Positions 34,422 to 43,846 of a stretch of 64,000 nucleotides of DNA are shown piece by piece. Location of the stretch: contig CAKUBN010000007.1 in assembly GCA_934643185.1 (NCBI GenBank), positions 1 to 64,000 of the forward strand. The letters are read 5' to 3'. This stretch comes from an uncultured Eubacteriales bacterium. GTDB taxonomy: Bacteria; Bacillota; Clostridia; Oscillospirales; Acutalibacteraceae. The translations under genes and the position numbers were made by a program. Below the pieces are notes generated by a model that did no database searches, was not told where the DNA came from, and saw only the letters and a list, made by a program, of their open reading frames with translations. Within the stretch, counting starts at the first letter, position 1. Each line of letters starts with the position of its first letter.

Positions 34422-34580
34422 AACTTCCACCTCGGCGCCTAATGCGCCGTATCCTTTCTCCCCGCAGTTCATAAATAAGTTTTTCGCGTGCAGCGGGGTG
34501 CGCCGCGAAACCCGCCGGGGTGCGGCCCGGTCGGTAAAGAAATACAAGTTTAGGTCTCGGGGAGCTGTGCCGCTTACGCT

Positions 34581-34607
34581 TTAGCACTCCTTATCCCCGA
34601 GTGCTAA
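34581..34607 (-). promoter_or_regulatory. CIRCE operator of groESL (HrcA site)
   Basis: TTAGCACTC (34581-34589) and GAGTGCTAA (34599-34607) form the classic nine-base inverted repeat with a nine-base spacer bound by HrcA. It lies directly behind the promoter. Confidence 0.96.
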
Positions 34608-34611
34608 ACTT

Positions 34612-34640
34612 ATTCTAATCACTTGGTCAAGAAAAGTCAA
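34612..34640 (-). promoter_or_regulatory. Promoter of groESL
   Basis: On the reverse strand TTGACT (34635-34640) and TAGAAT (34612-34617) with a 17-base spacer; transcription would begin inside the CIRCE repeat. The rest of 34422-34801 is leader and the hydF terminator. Confidence 0.82.
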
Positions 34641-34746
34641 TAGGAAAAACGCGATTTTTTTGACTTTTAACAGTTCCGTAATAATTTTGTCCTCTGATGT
34701 CCTCTAATGTCCGCTTTTTTCACACAAAATCACCCGTAAAAAGACA

Positions 34747-34782
34747 AAAAACAGCCCCGCGGTTTTTAAAGCCGCAGGGCCG
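34747..34782 (-). terminator. Terminator after hydF
   Basis: On the reverse strand GCCCTGCGG pairs with CCGCGGGGC and is followed by TGTTTTTTG. Confidence 0.82.
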
Positions 34783-34801
34783 TCTTTCGCAAATTATAAA
34801 T

Positions 34802-36001
34802 TTAGATCATGGAGGCATATTCGTCAAACGGGGCTAAGCTCCGCTTTAAAATGCCGTTGATATACGCAATGAGAATGCCGTAGTTCGTGTACGGCACGCC
34901 TTTTTCTTCGGCGGAGGACTGCCTATACTGCATTTCGCGTTCATTTAACATGCAGCCGCCGCAGTGCACGATGAGCGAATACGGCGAAAGGTCTTCCGGG
35001 AACCCGCCGCCGGAGGTGAACTCGAATGCAAAATCCTTGCCGGTGTGCTTACGAATCCACGCGGGCAGCTTCACAGTGCCGATGTCGCCGCACTGGCGGT
35101 GGTGCGTGCAGCCTTCGGAGATCAAAATGCGGTCGCCCGCTTTCAAATTCTCGATCGCCGCAGCGCCGTGCACAGCCGTCTCCAAAACGCCTTTGTAGCG
35201 TGCAAATAAGATGGAGAACGACGTGAGCTTCACGCTTTCCGGCACGATCTGCTTCACCTTGCCGAACGCCTGGCTGTCTGTGACGACGAGCTTCGGCGGC
35301 GTTTTAAGGCCGTTTAACACGCCCGCAAGCTCCTCCACCTGCGTGACGGAACACGTTGCGCCCGCATCCAAAATGTCGCGGATGGCCTGCACCTGCGGCA
35401 AGATCATTCTGCCTTTCGGCGCGGAAGAATCAATAGGCGTGACGAGCACCACGTGGTCGCCGCGCTCGAGTAGATCGCCCAGAATGACCTTGGTGTTCTG
35501 CCCCTTTGCGGCGATGGCGGCAAGCTTTTCTTTAAGCTCAAAGATATGCTCGCCCGTTTTCGCGCTGACGGCGATCTCGTTGTCGTTTTCGGCTTTGAAC
35601 CCGCCGAGGTCGGCTTTATTCAGCACGACGATATACGGCACGCCTTTTTTCTGGATGAGCCTTTGCAGCTCGAGGTCTTCTGCACTTTTGCCGACCGTGC
35701 CGTCGATAACGAGCACCGCGATATCGGCTTTATTCAGCACCTGCCGGGCACGCTGCACGCGCAGCTCGCCCACAGTGCCTTCGTCGTCCATGCCGGGCGT
35801 GTCGATGATGACGACCGGGCCGAGCGGCAAAAGCTCCATGGCTTTCTGCACGGGGTCGGTCGTCGTGCCCTTTACATCGGATACAATAGAAATATTCTGC
35901 CCCGTAACGGCATTCACCACGCTGGATTTACCGGCGTTGCGCCTGCCGAAAAACGCGATGTGCACGCGGTTTGCCGAGGGGGTCTGGTTGAGGTCTGCCA
36001 T
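34802..36001 (-). CDS. hydF: [FeFe]-hydrogenase maturation GTPase HydF (399 aa)
   Basis: Scaffold on which the two-iron part of the hydrogenase active site is put together and from which it is passed to the enzyme. The N-terminal GTPase domain shows Walker A FFGRRNAGKSSV, the DTPGMDDEG motif and NKADLGG; a dimerisation domain follows; the C-terminal domain has the cluster ligands CTHHRQCGD and HCGGCML. Order and length match HydF. It lies 36 bp after hydG. Confidence 0.95.
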   Translation of the reverse strand: MADLNQTPSANRVHIAFFGRRNAGKSSVVNAVTGQNISIVSDVKGTTTDPVQKAMELLPLGPVVIIDTPGMDDEGTVGELRVQRARQVLNKADIAVLVIDGTVGKSAEDLELQRLIQKKGVPYIVVLNKADLGGFKAENDNEIAVSAKTGEHIFELKEKLAAIAAKGQNTKVILGDLLERGDHVVLVTPIDSSAPKGRMILPQVQAIRDILDAGATCSVTQVEELAGVLNGLKTPPKLVVTDSQAFGKVKQIVPESVKLTSFSILFARYKGVLETAVHGAAAIENLKAGDRILISEGCTHHRQCGDIGTVKLPAWIRKHTGKDFAFEFTSGGGFPEDLSPYSLIVHCGGCMLNEREMQYRQSSAEEKGVPYTNYGILIAYINGILKRSLAPFDEYASMI

Positions 36002-36037
36002 AGAAGTCGCCTGCCTTTTAGAGAATAACCGAAAAGT

Positions 36038-37453
36038 TTAGAAGCGGAAGTCGCGCTCGCCGTGGGCGACCTTTTCAATGTAGCCCTTTGCAATGCCGCG
36101 GGTCTTCTCGTTCGGGATATTTTCAAGCTCCTGCGCGATCATCTTTTCGCCGATGGCCTTCGTCTCCGGGGAAGCGTAGTCCTCAAGGAACTCCTTCAGG
36201 GTGATGAGCGCGTTCGGGTGGCAGCAGTTCTGGATCTGGCCGCTCTTGCACAGGCTCATGAAGCGGTCGCCGGTGCGGCCCTCGCGGTAGCACGCCGTGC
36301 AGAAGGACGGAATGTGGTCGGTCTCCATCAGCCAGCGGACGACCTCGTCGAGGGAGCGCTGGTCGGAAACGTCAAACTGCTCGGTGTCGGTCGGGCGCTC
36401 TTCTTCGGCATAGCCGCCGACAGAGGTACGGGATGCACCGCTGATCTGCGAAACACCGAGGTTGATGACCTGCTCGCGCACCTTCTGGCTCTCGCGCGTG
36501 GAGATGATCATGCCGGTGTACGGCACGGCAATGCGGATGAGCGCGCAGATCTTTGCAAATGTCTCGTCGCTGATGCCGTTGTCGAACTTCGTCGGGTCAA
36601 TGTCGTCGGCTTTTTTAAGGCGCGGCACACTGATGGTATGCGGGCCTACGCCGTGCACGGCTTCAAGGTGCTCCGCGTGCATCAGCTGGCCACAGAACTC
36701 ATAACGGTACATTTCAAGGCCGTACAGAACGCCGAGACCCACGTCATCGATACCGCCCTCCATGGCGCGGTCCATCGCCTCGGTGTGGTAGGCGTAGTTA
36801 TGCTTCGGGCCCGTGGGATGCAGCTTTTCGTAGCTTTCCTTGTGGTAGGTCTCCTGGAACAGGATGTACGTGCCAATGCCGGCTTCCTTTAATTTACGGT
36901 AGTTTTCCACGGTCGTCGCGGCGATGTTGACGTTCACGCGGCGGATGGCGCCGTTCTTATGCTGAATGCTGTAAATGGTCTTGATGCAGTCGAGAATGTA
37001 CTCGATGGGGTTATTCACCGGGTCTTCGCCGGCTTCAATGGCAAGGCGCTTATGACCCATGTCCTGCAGCGCAATGACTTCCTTTGCGACCTCCTCCTGC
37101 GTCAGCTTGCGGCGCGGGATGTGATGGTTCTGGCGGTGATACGGGCAGTAGATGCAGCCGTTCACGCAGTAGTTGGAAAGGTACAGCGGCGCAAACATGA
37201 CAATGCGGTTACCATAAAACTTGTGCTTGATCTCGTTTGCAAGCTTATAGATTTCGTCCAGAATCTCCGGGTCTTCGCAGGCGAGCAGAACGGATGCTTC
37301 GCGGTGTGAAAGTCCCTTACACAGACGGGCTTTATCGAGAATTTCGCGGATGAGCGGCATGTTGTCTTTGTTCTCGTCCGCGTATTTTAAAGTGTCTTCA
37401 ATTTCTTCGTGGCAGATAAATTCCTCTGCTTTTAAGGATTTCGGATCGTACAT
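36038..37453 (-). CDS. hydG: [FeFe]-hydrogenase maturase HydG, radical SAM (471 aa)
   Basis: Cleaves tyrosine to give the CO and CN ligands of the hydrogenase H-cluster. The radical SAM site is CVNGCIYCPYH (CX3CX2C) at about residue 93, with the barrel following (AIEAGEDPVNNPIEY). The C-terminal second cluster, needed for HydG and absent from the tyrosine lyase ThiH, is seen as CTACYREGRTG and LCKSG downstream. Neighbours hydF and a TM1266-type regulator confirm the assignment; hydE and a hydrogenase gene are not in the window. Confidence 0.95.
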   Translation of the reverse strand: MYDPKSLKAEEFICHEEIEDTLKYADENKDNMPLIREILDKARLCKGLSHREASVLLACEDPEILDEIYKLANEIKHKFYGNRIVMFAPLYLSNYCVNGCIYCPYHRQNHHIPRRKLTQEEVAKEVIALQDMGHKRLAIEAGEDPVNNPIEYILDCIKTIYSIQHKNGAIRRVNVNIAATTVENYRKLKEAGIGTYILFQETYHKESYEKLHPTGPKHNYAYHTEAMDRAMEGGIDDVGLGVLYGLEMYRYEFCGQLMHAEHLEAVHGVGPHTISVPRLKKADDIDPTKFDNGISDETFAKICALIRIAVPYTGMIISTRESQKVREQVINLGVSQISGASRTSVGGYAEEERPTDTEQFDVSDQRSLDEVVRWLMETDHIPSFCTACYREGRTGDRFMSLCKSGQIQNCCHPNALITLKEFLEDYASPETKAIGEKMIAQELENIPNEKTRGIAKGYIEKVAHGERDFRF

Positions 37454-37512
37454 AATTTGATAATTTCCTTTCTTTCGGGTCAGTTCACTTTCCCGTTAGT
37501 CATTTTTTCGGA

Positions 37513-37788
37513 TCACTCCGTTTTGATTTCCGGCTCTGTGCTCGTGAAATTGGAATACGTCGTTTTGATGTTGGCGCCGCGCACGCGCCCGAGCTTTCCC
37601 GCCATGGCGCTGATGACATCCTGTGGGGCATCCACCGCCACACAGATGATGTTGATATTTTTCTGTCTGTACGGCAGCCCCATACGTCCGATGATGTACC
37701 GACCGTACAGGTGCAGAATGTCGTTGATTTCTTCCGCGTGGGCGTTATCTTCTAAAATAATGCTCATCACGGCTACGCGTGTCTGCAT
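37513..37788 (-). CDS. TM1266-type iron-only hydrogenase system regulator (91 aa)
   Basis: Small ACT-like protein of the TM1266 family, which usually accompanies hydrogenase maturation genes; its function is inferred from context only. Features are VAVMSIILEDNAHAEEIN at the start and the LHLYGRYIIGRMGLPYR segment, then VDAPQDVISAMAGKLGR. The start at 37788 has GGGAGG six bases upstream; the longer frame reaching 38046 consists of random residues. It is the first gene of the hydG-hydF unit. Confidence 0.85.
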   Translation of the reverse strand: MQTRVAVMSIILEDNAHAEEINDILHLYGRYIIGRMGLPYRQKNINIICVAVDAPQDVISAMAGKLGRVRGANIKTTYSNFTSTEPEIKTE

Positions 37789-38045
37789 AAAACACCTCCC
37801 GTTTTTTATAAAACAAGCAAAACAAAAATGCTCCCTGCCGAAAATGCAGGAAGCACAAAAAGCACAGAATCTATCTGCGGAATATACCTCTATCCATTTT
37901 CGGCTTACACGCGGCGATGCCTTGTGCTCAGAACGAAAAAGCTGTTTTGCGGCGCACCGCAGAAAAAACTTTGGTGAACCGTGTTTTGTATAGTATAACG
38001 GATTTTCAGAGGTTTGTAAAGAGCGGATTGCAAATTTTGACAACA

Positions 38046-38076
38046 AAAAAGCCCCGGCGTACAGCCGAGGCTCGGT
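38046..38076 (-). terminator. Terminator of the rnf operon
   Basis: On the reverse strand AGCCTCGGC-tgtac-GCCGGGGCT is followed by TTTTTTG. Confidence 0.85.
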
Positions 38077-38088
38077 TTGTTTTAAAAA

Positions 38089-38883
38089 TTACGCGTCCAG
38101 CATGGTGATGACATGTCTCGGGCAGACCTCGGCACATTTGCCGCAGCCGATGCACTTTGCGGGATCGACCTTCGCGCAGAAGTTCGTCACCTTTACGGCG
38201 CCCACTTCGCACGCCTTCATGCACTTGCCGCAGCCGATACAGCCCACCTTGCAAACCTTCATCGTCTCTGCGCCCTTATCACAGTTGGAGCAGCGCACGA
38301 CCGCCTGCTTTTTCAGCGGCACAAAGCTGATGAGCCCCTTCGGACATGCAGCGGTGCATTTTGCGCAGCCGCGGCACTTTGCGGGGTCGATTGACGCCAT
38401 GCCGTTGCAGACGTTGATTGCGCCGTATTCGCACACGGCGGCGCAGTCGCCCATGCCCATGCAGCCGTAGCGGCAGCTGGAGATACCGCCGGCAAGCAGG
38501 GTAGATGCGGCGCAGCTATCGATGCCGTCGTAGCGCATTTTGTCGCTGGTGCAGTCATAGCTGCCCATGCAGTGGACAAGCGCCGTCTTTTTCTCGACGG
38601 CAACGTCGCCCGTGCCAAGCAGCTCTGCGCACGCTTTGGCGCACGCTTCGCCGCCGGGAGAACACAGCCCGGGCTGCGCTTCGCCCTTAGAGAGCGCCGC
38701 CGCATAGCCGGAGCAGCCGGAAAAACCGCACGCGCCGCAGTTCGCGCCCGGAAGCACCTCTAAAATCGCTTCCGCTTTCTCATCCTTCGGCACGGCCATG
38801 ATGGCGGAGGCGACCGCCAGAATAATACCCGCCAGAAGACCGATGCCCGCGACGATCAGAACCGGGATCAAAATTTTATCCAT
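38089..38883 (-). CDS. rnfB: Rnf complex subunit B, iron-sulfur protein (264 aa)
   Basis: Takes electrons from reduced ferredoxin for the Rnf complex. One N-terminal membrane helix (ILIPVLIVAGIGLLAGIIL) is followed by a four-cysteine cluster (GANCGACGFSGCSGYA), then several ferredoxin-type clusters: CRGCAKCTAACP, CIGCGKCMKACE and CIGCGKCAEVCP, plus further Cys pairs. The set is as expected for clostridial RnfB. Last gene of rnfCDGEAB, 22 bp after rnfA. Confidence 0.95.
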   Translation of the reverse strand: MDKILIPVLIVAGIGLLAGIILAVASAIMAVPKDEKAEAILEVLPGANCGACGFSGCSGYAAALSKGEAQPGLCSPGGEACAKACAELLGTGDVAVEKKTALVHCMGSYDCTSDKMRYDGIDSCAASTLLAGGISSCRYGCMGMGDCAAVCEYGAINVCNGMASIDPAKCRGCAKCTAACPKGLISFVPLKKQAVVRCSNCDKGAETMKVCKVGCIGCGKCMKACEVGAVKVTNFCAKVDPAKCIGCGKCAEVCPRHVITMLDA

Positions 38884-38905
38884 ATAGAAACCCCTTTCGT
38901 TTTGC

Positions 38906-39517
38906 TCAGGCGAGCAGACGGTCTATAATGCCGTTAAAGCCGAGGAACGAAACCGCCACAAGCGACGCGGCGATCAGCGTGATCGGCAGACCTTTGAGGA
39001 AATTCGGCACGTCGCACAGCTCGAGGCGCTCACGCACACCGGCGAAAATGACCATTGCAACCATGAAGCCGATGCCTGCGCCGAACGCGTTGACGAGCGA
39101 TGCCAAATAGCCGAAGCTCGGGTTTTCCGCGCCTTTTTCGAGCACGAGCATCGTCACGCCCAGCACGGCGCAGTTCGTCGTGATGAGCGGCAGGTAAATG
39201 CCGAGCGCGTTATACAGCGGCGGCATATACTTGTGCATCACGGTCTCCAAAAGCTGCACGAGCGCCGCGATGATGAGGATGAACACCACGGTCTGCAAAT
39301 AATCGAGGTTCAGCGGGACAAGTACATACGTATACACCGGCCACGTGACCGCCGTCGCGATAACCATGACAACCGTTACGGCGCAGCTCATGCCGAACGC
39401 CGTATTGAGCTTTTTGGAAACGCCGAGGAACGGACAGATTCCGAGAAACTTATTGAGAATATAGTTCTCCGTGAGGATTGCGGCAAGGAAAATGCCGACT
39501 AAAAATTTAAGACTCAT
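38906..39517 (-). CDS. rnfA: Rnf complex subunit A (203 aa)
   Basis: Integral membrane subunit with six helices that, with RnfE, forms the core of the ion channel and holds a 2Fe-2S cluster. Family features are LTENYILNKFLGICPFLGVSK at the N-terminus, with the conserved Cys in GICPFLG, and TTNCAVLGVTML in the middle with the second Cys. It overlaps rnfE by 4 bp. Confidence 0.94.
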   Translation of the reverse strand: MSLKFLVGIFLAAILTENYILNKFLGICPFLGVSKKLNTAFGMSCAVTVVMVIATAVTWPVYTYVLVPLNLDYLQTVVFILIIAALVQLLETVMHKYMPPLYNALGIYLPLITTNCAVLGVTMLVLEKGAENPSFGYLASLVNAFGAGIGFMVAMVIFAGVRERLELCDVPNFLKGLPITLIAASLVAVSFLGFNGIIDRLLA

Positions 39518-40203
39518 GCTTTGCCGCCCTCCTTTTCACATTTTTCCTGAACCTTGGAGCAAGAAGCCGCCAACGGGCATGCAGCGCAGCCCATGGTCTC
39601 CGGCGCTTTGCCCTCCGCGGAAAGCTTGCCCGCAATGGCGATGAGAATACCGAACACGAAGAAGCCGCCCGGCGGGAGCAGGAAAATGATGATGGGATCC
39701 ATGAAATTCGAGAGGAGCGGAATGCCGAACACGGTACCCGCGCCGAGCAATTCACGGATGATGCCCATGGCGAGCAGCGCGGCGGTGAAGCCCACGCCCA
39801 TTCCAAGACCGTCTACGATGCTCGGCAGCACGGGATTTTTGCTGGCGAACATTTCCGCACGGCCTAAAATGATGCAGTTGACAACGATGAGCGGCAGGAA
39901 CACGCCGAGCGACTTGTTAAGCGCCGGCACGTAGGCCTTGATGAGCAGCTGCACAATGGTAACAAAACCCGCAACAATGGTGATATACGCCGGGATGCGG
40001 ACTTTATCCGGGATGATTTTTTTGAAAAGAGAAATAACGGCGTTGGAACATACGAGTACGAATGTCGTCGCAAGGCCCATGCCGATGGCGTTCGAGGCTG
40101 CCGTTGTGACGGCGAGCGTCGCGCAGGTGCCGAGCATCAGGCGCAGCACGGGGTTCTCTTTGATAATGCCTTTTGTAAATTCTTCTTTGAGGCTTTTTGC
40201 CAT
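39514..40203 (-). CDS. rnfE: Rnf complex subunit E (229 aa)
   Basis: Membrane partner of RnfA with the same fold in opposite orientation. Conserved are LRLMLGTCATLAVTTAA and VVNCIILGRAEMFASKN, each with a core cysteine. The C-terminal tail is longer than in proteobacterial RnfE and Cys-rich (MGCAACPLAASCSKVQEKC), as in other Clostridia; its role is unknown. It is one base after rnfG and overlaps rnfA by 4 bp. Confidence 0.93.
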   Translation of the reverse strand: MAKSLKEEFTKGIIKENPVLRLMLGTCATLAVTTAASNAIGMGLATTFVLVCSNAVISLFKKIIPDKVRIPAYITIVAGFVTIVQLLIKAYVPALNKSLGVFLPLIVVNCIILGRAEMFASKNPVLPSIVDGLGMGVGFTAALLAMGIIRELLGAGTVFGIPLLSNFMDPIIIFLLPPGGFFVFGILIAIAGKLSAEGKAPETMGCAACPLAASCSKVQEKCEKEGGKA

Positions 40204-40204
40204 G

Positions 40205-40753
40205 TTATGCGCCCTCCTTTACCGTGTTGTACTTTGTGATGGCTTCGTTGACGGCGTTCGTCACCGCGCGGCTCGTGATGGACGCGCCGGTCATGGCTTC
40301 GATCTCACCGTCCGACGGCGCCTTATTCTTCACAAGCGTGATGCCCTTTTCCGGCGCAGTCTGCTTAAACTGATCCGTAAAGGAAGCCTTTTCCGCGTTC
40401 GCGCCAAGGCCCGGTGTTTCGCTGTGCTCCAGAATGACAACGCCGGTGATCTGCCCGTCGGCGCTGATGCCGGTCATGACCTTCACCGCACCGCCGTAAC
40501 CCTTCGCCTCCGTCTGGAAAACGTAGCCGACCGTTTCGTTATTCGCTTTGCCGATGTAATAGCCGTCCGCTTCTTCAAAGCTGTCCGCGTCGCTCAAAAC
40601 GACTTTTCTCGACTGCTCCGCTTCCAGTGCGGACTGCTCGGCGATCTTATCCTTCGTCAGCAGGTTCGTGCCCGCCAAAAGCGCCGTGACAACAAGGCAG
40701 ATGGCAAACAGAATGAGCGCCGGTTTTAAAATATCTTTCGCGGTGATCTTCAT
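40205..40753 (-). CDS. rnfG: Rnf complex subunit G, covalent flavoprotein (182 aa)
   Basis: Membrane-anchored subunit with covalently bound FMN. An N-terminal membrane helix (ALILFAICLVVTALLAGTN) is followed by the FMN-binding domain; the flavin attachment threonine lies in the motif MTGASITSRAV close to the C-terminus. VILEHSETPGLGA is the other conserved block. It overlaps rnfD by 4 bp. Confidence 0.94.
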   Translation of the reverse strand: MKITAKDILKPALILFAICLVVTALLAGTNLLTKDKIAEQSALEAEQSRKVVLSDADSFEEADGYYIGKANNETVGYVFQTEAKGYGGAVKVMTGISADGQITGVVILEHSETPGLGANAEKASFTDQFKQTAPEKGITLVKNKAPSDGEIEAMTGASITSRAVTNAVNEAITKYNTVKEGA

Positions 40754-41706
40754 TTTGCGTCACCCGCTTTCTTGGCCTTCACTTTGCCGAACGCCTGCGG
40801 CTTTGCCACGCGCTCGATGAGCGGCACTAAAATGTTCATCAGCACAATGGAGTACGAAACGCCCTCCGGCAGAGACGCAAACTGGCGAATTAAAATCGTC
40901 AGCACGCCGCAGCCGATGGCATAGATGACACGTGCGCTGAAGTTGATGGGGCTTGTGGTGTAATCGGTCGCCATGAAGATCGCGCCGAGCAAGAGGCCGC
41001 CGGAAAGAATGTCCATCAGCGGGTCGCGGCCGAGCAGTGCGGAAAGCACCGCTGCCGTTGCAAGGTACGTGACCGGGATAACCGGGCTGATAACGCGGCG
41101 TGCAACAAGGTAAATGCCGCCGAGAATAAGTGCGAGTGCACAGGTCTCGCCGAGGCAGCCGCCTGTGTTGCCGAGAAACATATCGAGGTAGCTTGGCAGC
41201 GCCGCACCCGTGCCCTCGGAGAGAACGCCGAGCGGCGTTGCGGTCGTCATGGCGTCGGAGAAGCTGTGGTCCATCGGCGCCGTCCACGCGGTCATTTTCG
41301 CCGGGAACGAGTTCATCAGAATGATACGCGCCGTCAGCGCGGGGTTCACGAAGTTCTGTCCGATGCCGCCGAACATCTGCTTTACGACAACAATGGCAAT
41401 GACGCCGCCGAACGCCGCAATGATGGGGCTGATGGAAACGGGCAGGTTCATCGCGAGCAAAACGCCCGTCACAATGCAGGAAAGGTCACCGACCGTCTGG
41501 CGGCGCTTCATGACGCGGCGGGATATGTATTCGCTCAAAATGCAGGACGCGACCGTTGTCAGGATAATAACCGCCGCGCGGAAGCCGAAAATGATGACGG
41601 ACGCAATCATCGCCGGGGTCAGCGCCAAAATGACGTCCAGCATCAAGGTCTGGGTGGTGTCTTTCGACTGAAAGTGCGGCGAGGAGGAAACGATGAATTT
41701 GTTCAC
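40750..41706 (-). CDS. rnfD: Rnf complex subunit D, covalent flavoprotein (318 aa)
   Basis: Membrane subunit with about nine helices and covalent FMN. Characteristic are SSPHFQSKDTTQTLMLDV at the N-terminus, the flavin-attachment motif TTATPLGVL with the target Thr around residue 157, and TDYTTSPINFSARVIYAIG near the end. It overlaps rnfC and rnfG by 4 bp each. Confidence 0.94.
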   Translation of the reverse strand: MNKFIVSSSPHFQSKDTTQTLMLDVILALTPAMIASVIIFGFRAAVIILTTVASCILSEYISRRVMKRRQTVGDLSCIVTGVLLAMNLPVSISPIIAAFGGVIAIVVVKQMFGGIGQNFVNPALTARIILMNSFPAKMTAWTAPMDHSFSDAMTTATPLGVLSEGTGAALPSYLDMFLGNTGGCLGETCALALILGGIYLVARRVISPVIPVTYLATAAVLSALLGRDPLMDILSGGLLLGAIFMATDYTTSPINFSARVIYAIGCGVLTILIRQFASLPEGVSYSIVLMNILVPLIERVAKPQAFGKVKAKKAGDAK

Positions 41707-43049
41707 TTTTTAGCCGCCTCCTTCTTTACATAGTATTTGCCGAGGCGAATGGCCTGCACGATGCGGCGTTTCGCCGGGCAGGAGAATGCGCAGCAGCCGC
41801 ATTCCATGCACGTCATGATGTCGAGTTTTTTCAGCATTTCCACGTCCTTGCGCTCCGCGTATTTTTCAAGCTTTGCGGGCACAAGGTTCATGGGACATGC
41901 CGCAACGCAGCGGCCGCAGCGGATACAGTCGGTCGGCTCCAACAGATGTGCTTCTTCCGCACCGAACGCGAGTAACCCGTTATTCTGCTTTAAGACCGGC
42001 AGCTCGTCGGTTGTCACGGCGACGCCCATCATTGGGCCGCCCATGATGAGCTTCTGCGGTTCTTCCTTATAGCCGCCGCAGAATTCCATGACCTCGCGAA
42101 TTTTTGTGCCGATGGGCACAATGACATTCTGCGGGTTCTGCACGGCGCTGCCGTCCACCGTGACGCGCTTCATCGTCAGCGGCATGCCGGTACGCATGTA
42201 GCTTGCAAGGAACGAAACGGAGCCGATGTTCATGACAAGGCAGCCAACGTCCGCCGGCAGACCGCCGGCGGGGACTTTTCTGCCTGTTGCCGCCTGCACC
42301 AGCACCTTTTCCGCGCCCTGCGGGTAGCTTGCGTGCAGCTTTAAAACGCGCACTTCGTCGTTCGGGTCCATTTTCGGGTCGTCCGCAATGCGCGTCAGCG
42401 CTTCGATGGCGTCGGGCTTGTTGTCTTCGATCGCGATGATGACACGGTGCACATCCAAAATCTCTTTGATCTTATAAATGCCCGCAAGCACGTTTTTGCC
42501 GTTCTCGAGCGCCTCGCGGTGGTCGGAGGTGATATACGGCTCGCACTCCGCGACGTTCACGATGAGCGTATCGATGTTTTTATCCGGCGGGACATTCAAT
42601 TTTACATGCGCAGGGAAGCCTGCGCCGCCGAGACCGACAAGGCCGGATGCACGCGCAGCATCGGCTAACTGCTGCTTCGTTTTGATCTCCGGCGGGGGAC
42701 ATACCGCGGGGTCGTGCTCCATTAAGCCATCCGACGTGATGATGACGGCATCCACCGCCTGCCCGCCGGGCATGATGACTTTTTTGATCTCCTTCACGGT
42801 GCCGGAAACCGACGAATGGATCGGCACGGAAACGTATGCGTCGCTGTCCGCGACCTTGGTGCCGACATACACGTGGTCGCCCTTTTTCACACAGGGCACG
42901 CACGGTGCGCCGATGTGCTGCGTCATGGGCAGCGTGATCTCATCGGGCGGCGGCATCACGCGCGTTTCGGTATGCGCCGTGTTCTTGTGGTGCGGCACAT
43001 GCGCGCCGCCGTGCGTGCGGAACGGGCGCTTCGGAAAAGACAGTTCCAT
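41703..43049 (-). CDS. rnfC: Rnf complex subunit C, NADH-binding (448 aa)
   Basis: Soluble subunit that reduces NAD at the inner face of the membrane. The N-terminal half holds the NADH/FMN-binding fold (GLGGAGFPAHVKLNVP, then NVAECEPYITSDHR), the C-terminal part two ferredoxin-type clusters, CIRCGRCVAACP and CMECGCCAFSCP. The N-terminus FRTHGGAHVPHHKN is typical. First gene of the operon; a promoter lies about 110 bp upstream. The complex would couple ferredoxin:NAD electron flow to Na or H export. Confidence 0.95.
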   Translation of the reverse strand: MELSFPKRPFRTHGGAHVPHHKNTAHTETRVMPPPDEITLPMTQHIGAPCVPCVKKGDHVYVGTKVADSDAYVSVPIHSSVSGTVKEIKKVIMPGGQAVDAVIITSDGLMEHDPAVCPPPEIKTKQQLADAARASGLVGLGGAGFPAHVKLNVPPDKNIDTLIVNVAECEPYITSDHREALENGKNVLAGIYKIKEILDVHRVIIAIEDNKPDAIEALTRIADDPKMDPNDEVRVLKLHASYPQGAEKVLVQAATGRKVPAGGLPADVGCLVMNIGSVSFLASYMRTGMPLTMKRVTVDGSAVQNPQNVIVPIGTKIREVMEFCGGYKEEPQKLIMGGPMMGVAVTTDELPVLKQNNGLLAFGAEEAHLLEPTDCIRCGRCVAACPMNLVPAKLEKYAERKDVEMLKKLDIMTCMECGCCAFSCPAKRRIVQAIRLGKYYVKKEAAKK

Positions 43050-43162
43050 CTTTCTTTCCTTCCTTTCTTTACGTTCGGCGGGCCCAAACTTCCAAAACCC
43101 GCCTTAAAAAACAGACTTTGCTGGTACAAAGACCGGCAAAGCCGTATTTTTCAGTTTATTCA

Positions 43163-43191
43163 ATTTTAGCACCGCTTTTGTACATTGGCAA
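43163..43191 (-). promoter_or_regulatory. Promoter of the rnf operon
   Basis: On the reverse strand TTGCCA (43186-43191) and TAAAAT (43163-43168) have a 17-base spacer. Confidence 0.65.
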
Positions 43192-43264
43192 TAGAAAAAA
43201 GCGGTATTTCCACAATTTTCTGACGGAATGTGGACAAACCTGCAAATTTGTAAGCCCTGCGTGT

Positions 43265-43846
43265 TTATCGCATGCGGCGCGTGGGCGAAATGAGCCCCGT
43301 ATCGTACTCCGAACGCAGGATGGAATAGCACACGTTGTCGAAAACCTCGCCGTCAAAGCGTTTAAACCCGCACGGCATGACGCCCTCAAAGATGAAGCCT
43401 GCGCGCTCGATGACCTTTCTTGAGGGCTCGTTGCCCACAAAGTGGCTGATGGCGACGACCTCGACGTTCATCACTTCAAACGCGTTCTGCACCATGGCGC
43501 GCAGCGCTTCTGTCATGTAGCCGTTATGGCGATAGCGGCGCGAAAGCTCATAGCCGATGGAAACGCTGTCCGTGTTATAGCGGCAGTAATCGCGCTGATA
43601 TTTGATCTTGCCCATCACCTCGCCCGTTTCGCGCAGCGTGATGGCAAACGCATACGGGTCATCGACGGCGCGCTTTAATTCACTTTCCGCTTCCGCCGGC
43701 GTAGAGACCGGCTTGGAGCCCGCCTGCAGCATGGTATCGGCATCGGCGGCAAACAGCAGAAAGCCGCTCATGTCCTGCATGGAAAAGCGTCTAAGGCGCA
43801 GGCGCGGCGTTAAAATCTCCGCTTTTCCCAGTGTATCACCGCGCAT
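43265..43846 (-). CDS. GNAT family N-acetyltransferase (193 aa)
   Basis: RimJ/RimL-type acetyltransferase. It opens with LTPRLRLRRFSMQDMSGF, carries the acetyl-CoA loop in RYRHNGYMTEALRAMVQ and the family closing block NEPSRKVIERAGFIFEGV. The acceptor is unknown. Its start overlaps the end of the diacylglycerol-kinase-type gene by 11 bp, so the two are translated together. Paralogous to the acetyltransferase at 15131 in general layout. Confidence 0.85.
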   Translation of the reverse strand: MRGDTLGKAEILTPRLRLRRFSMQDMSGFLLFAADADTMLQAGSKPVSTPAEAESELKRAVDDPYAFAITLRETGEVMGKIKYQRDYCRYNTDSVSIGYELSRRYRHNGYMTEALRAMVQNAFEVMNVEVVAISHFVGNEPSRKVIERAGFIFEGVMPCGFKRFDGEVFDNVCYSILRSEYDTGLISPTRRMR

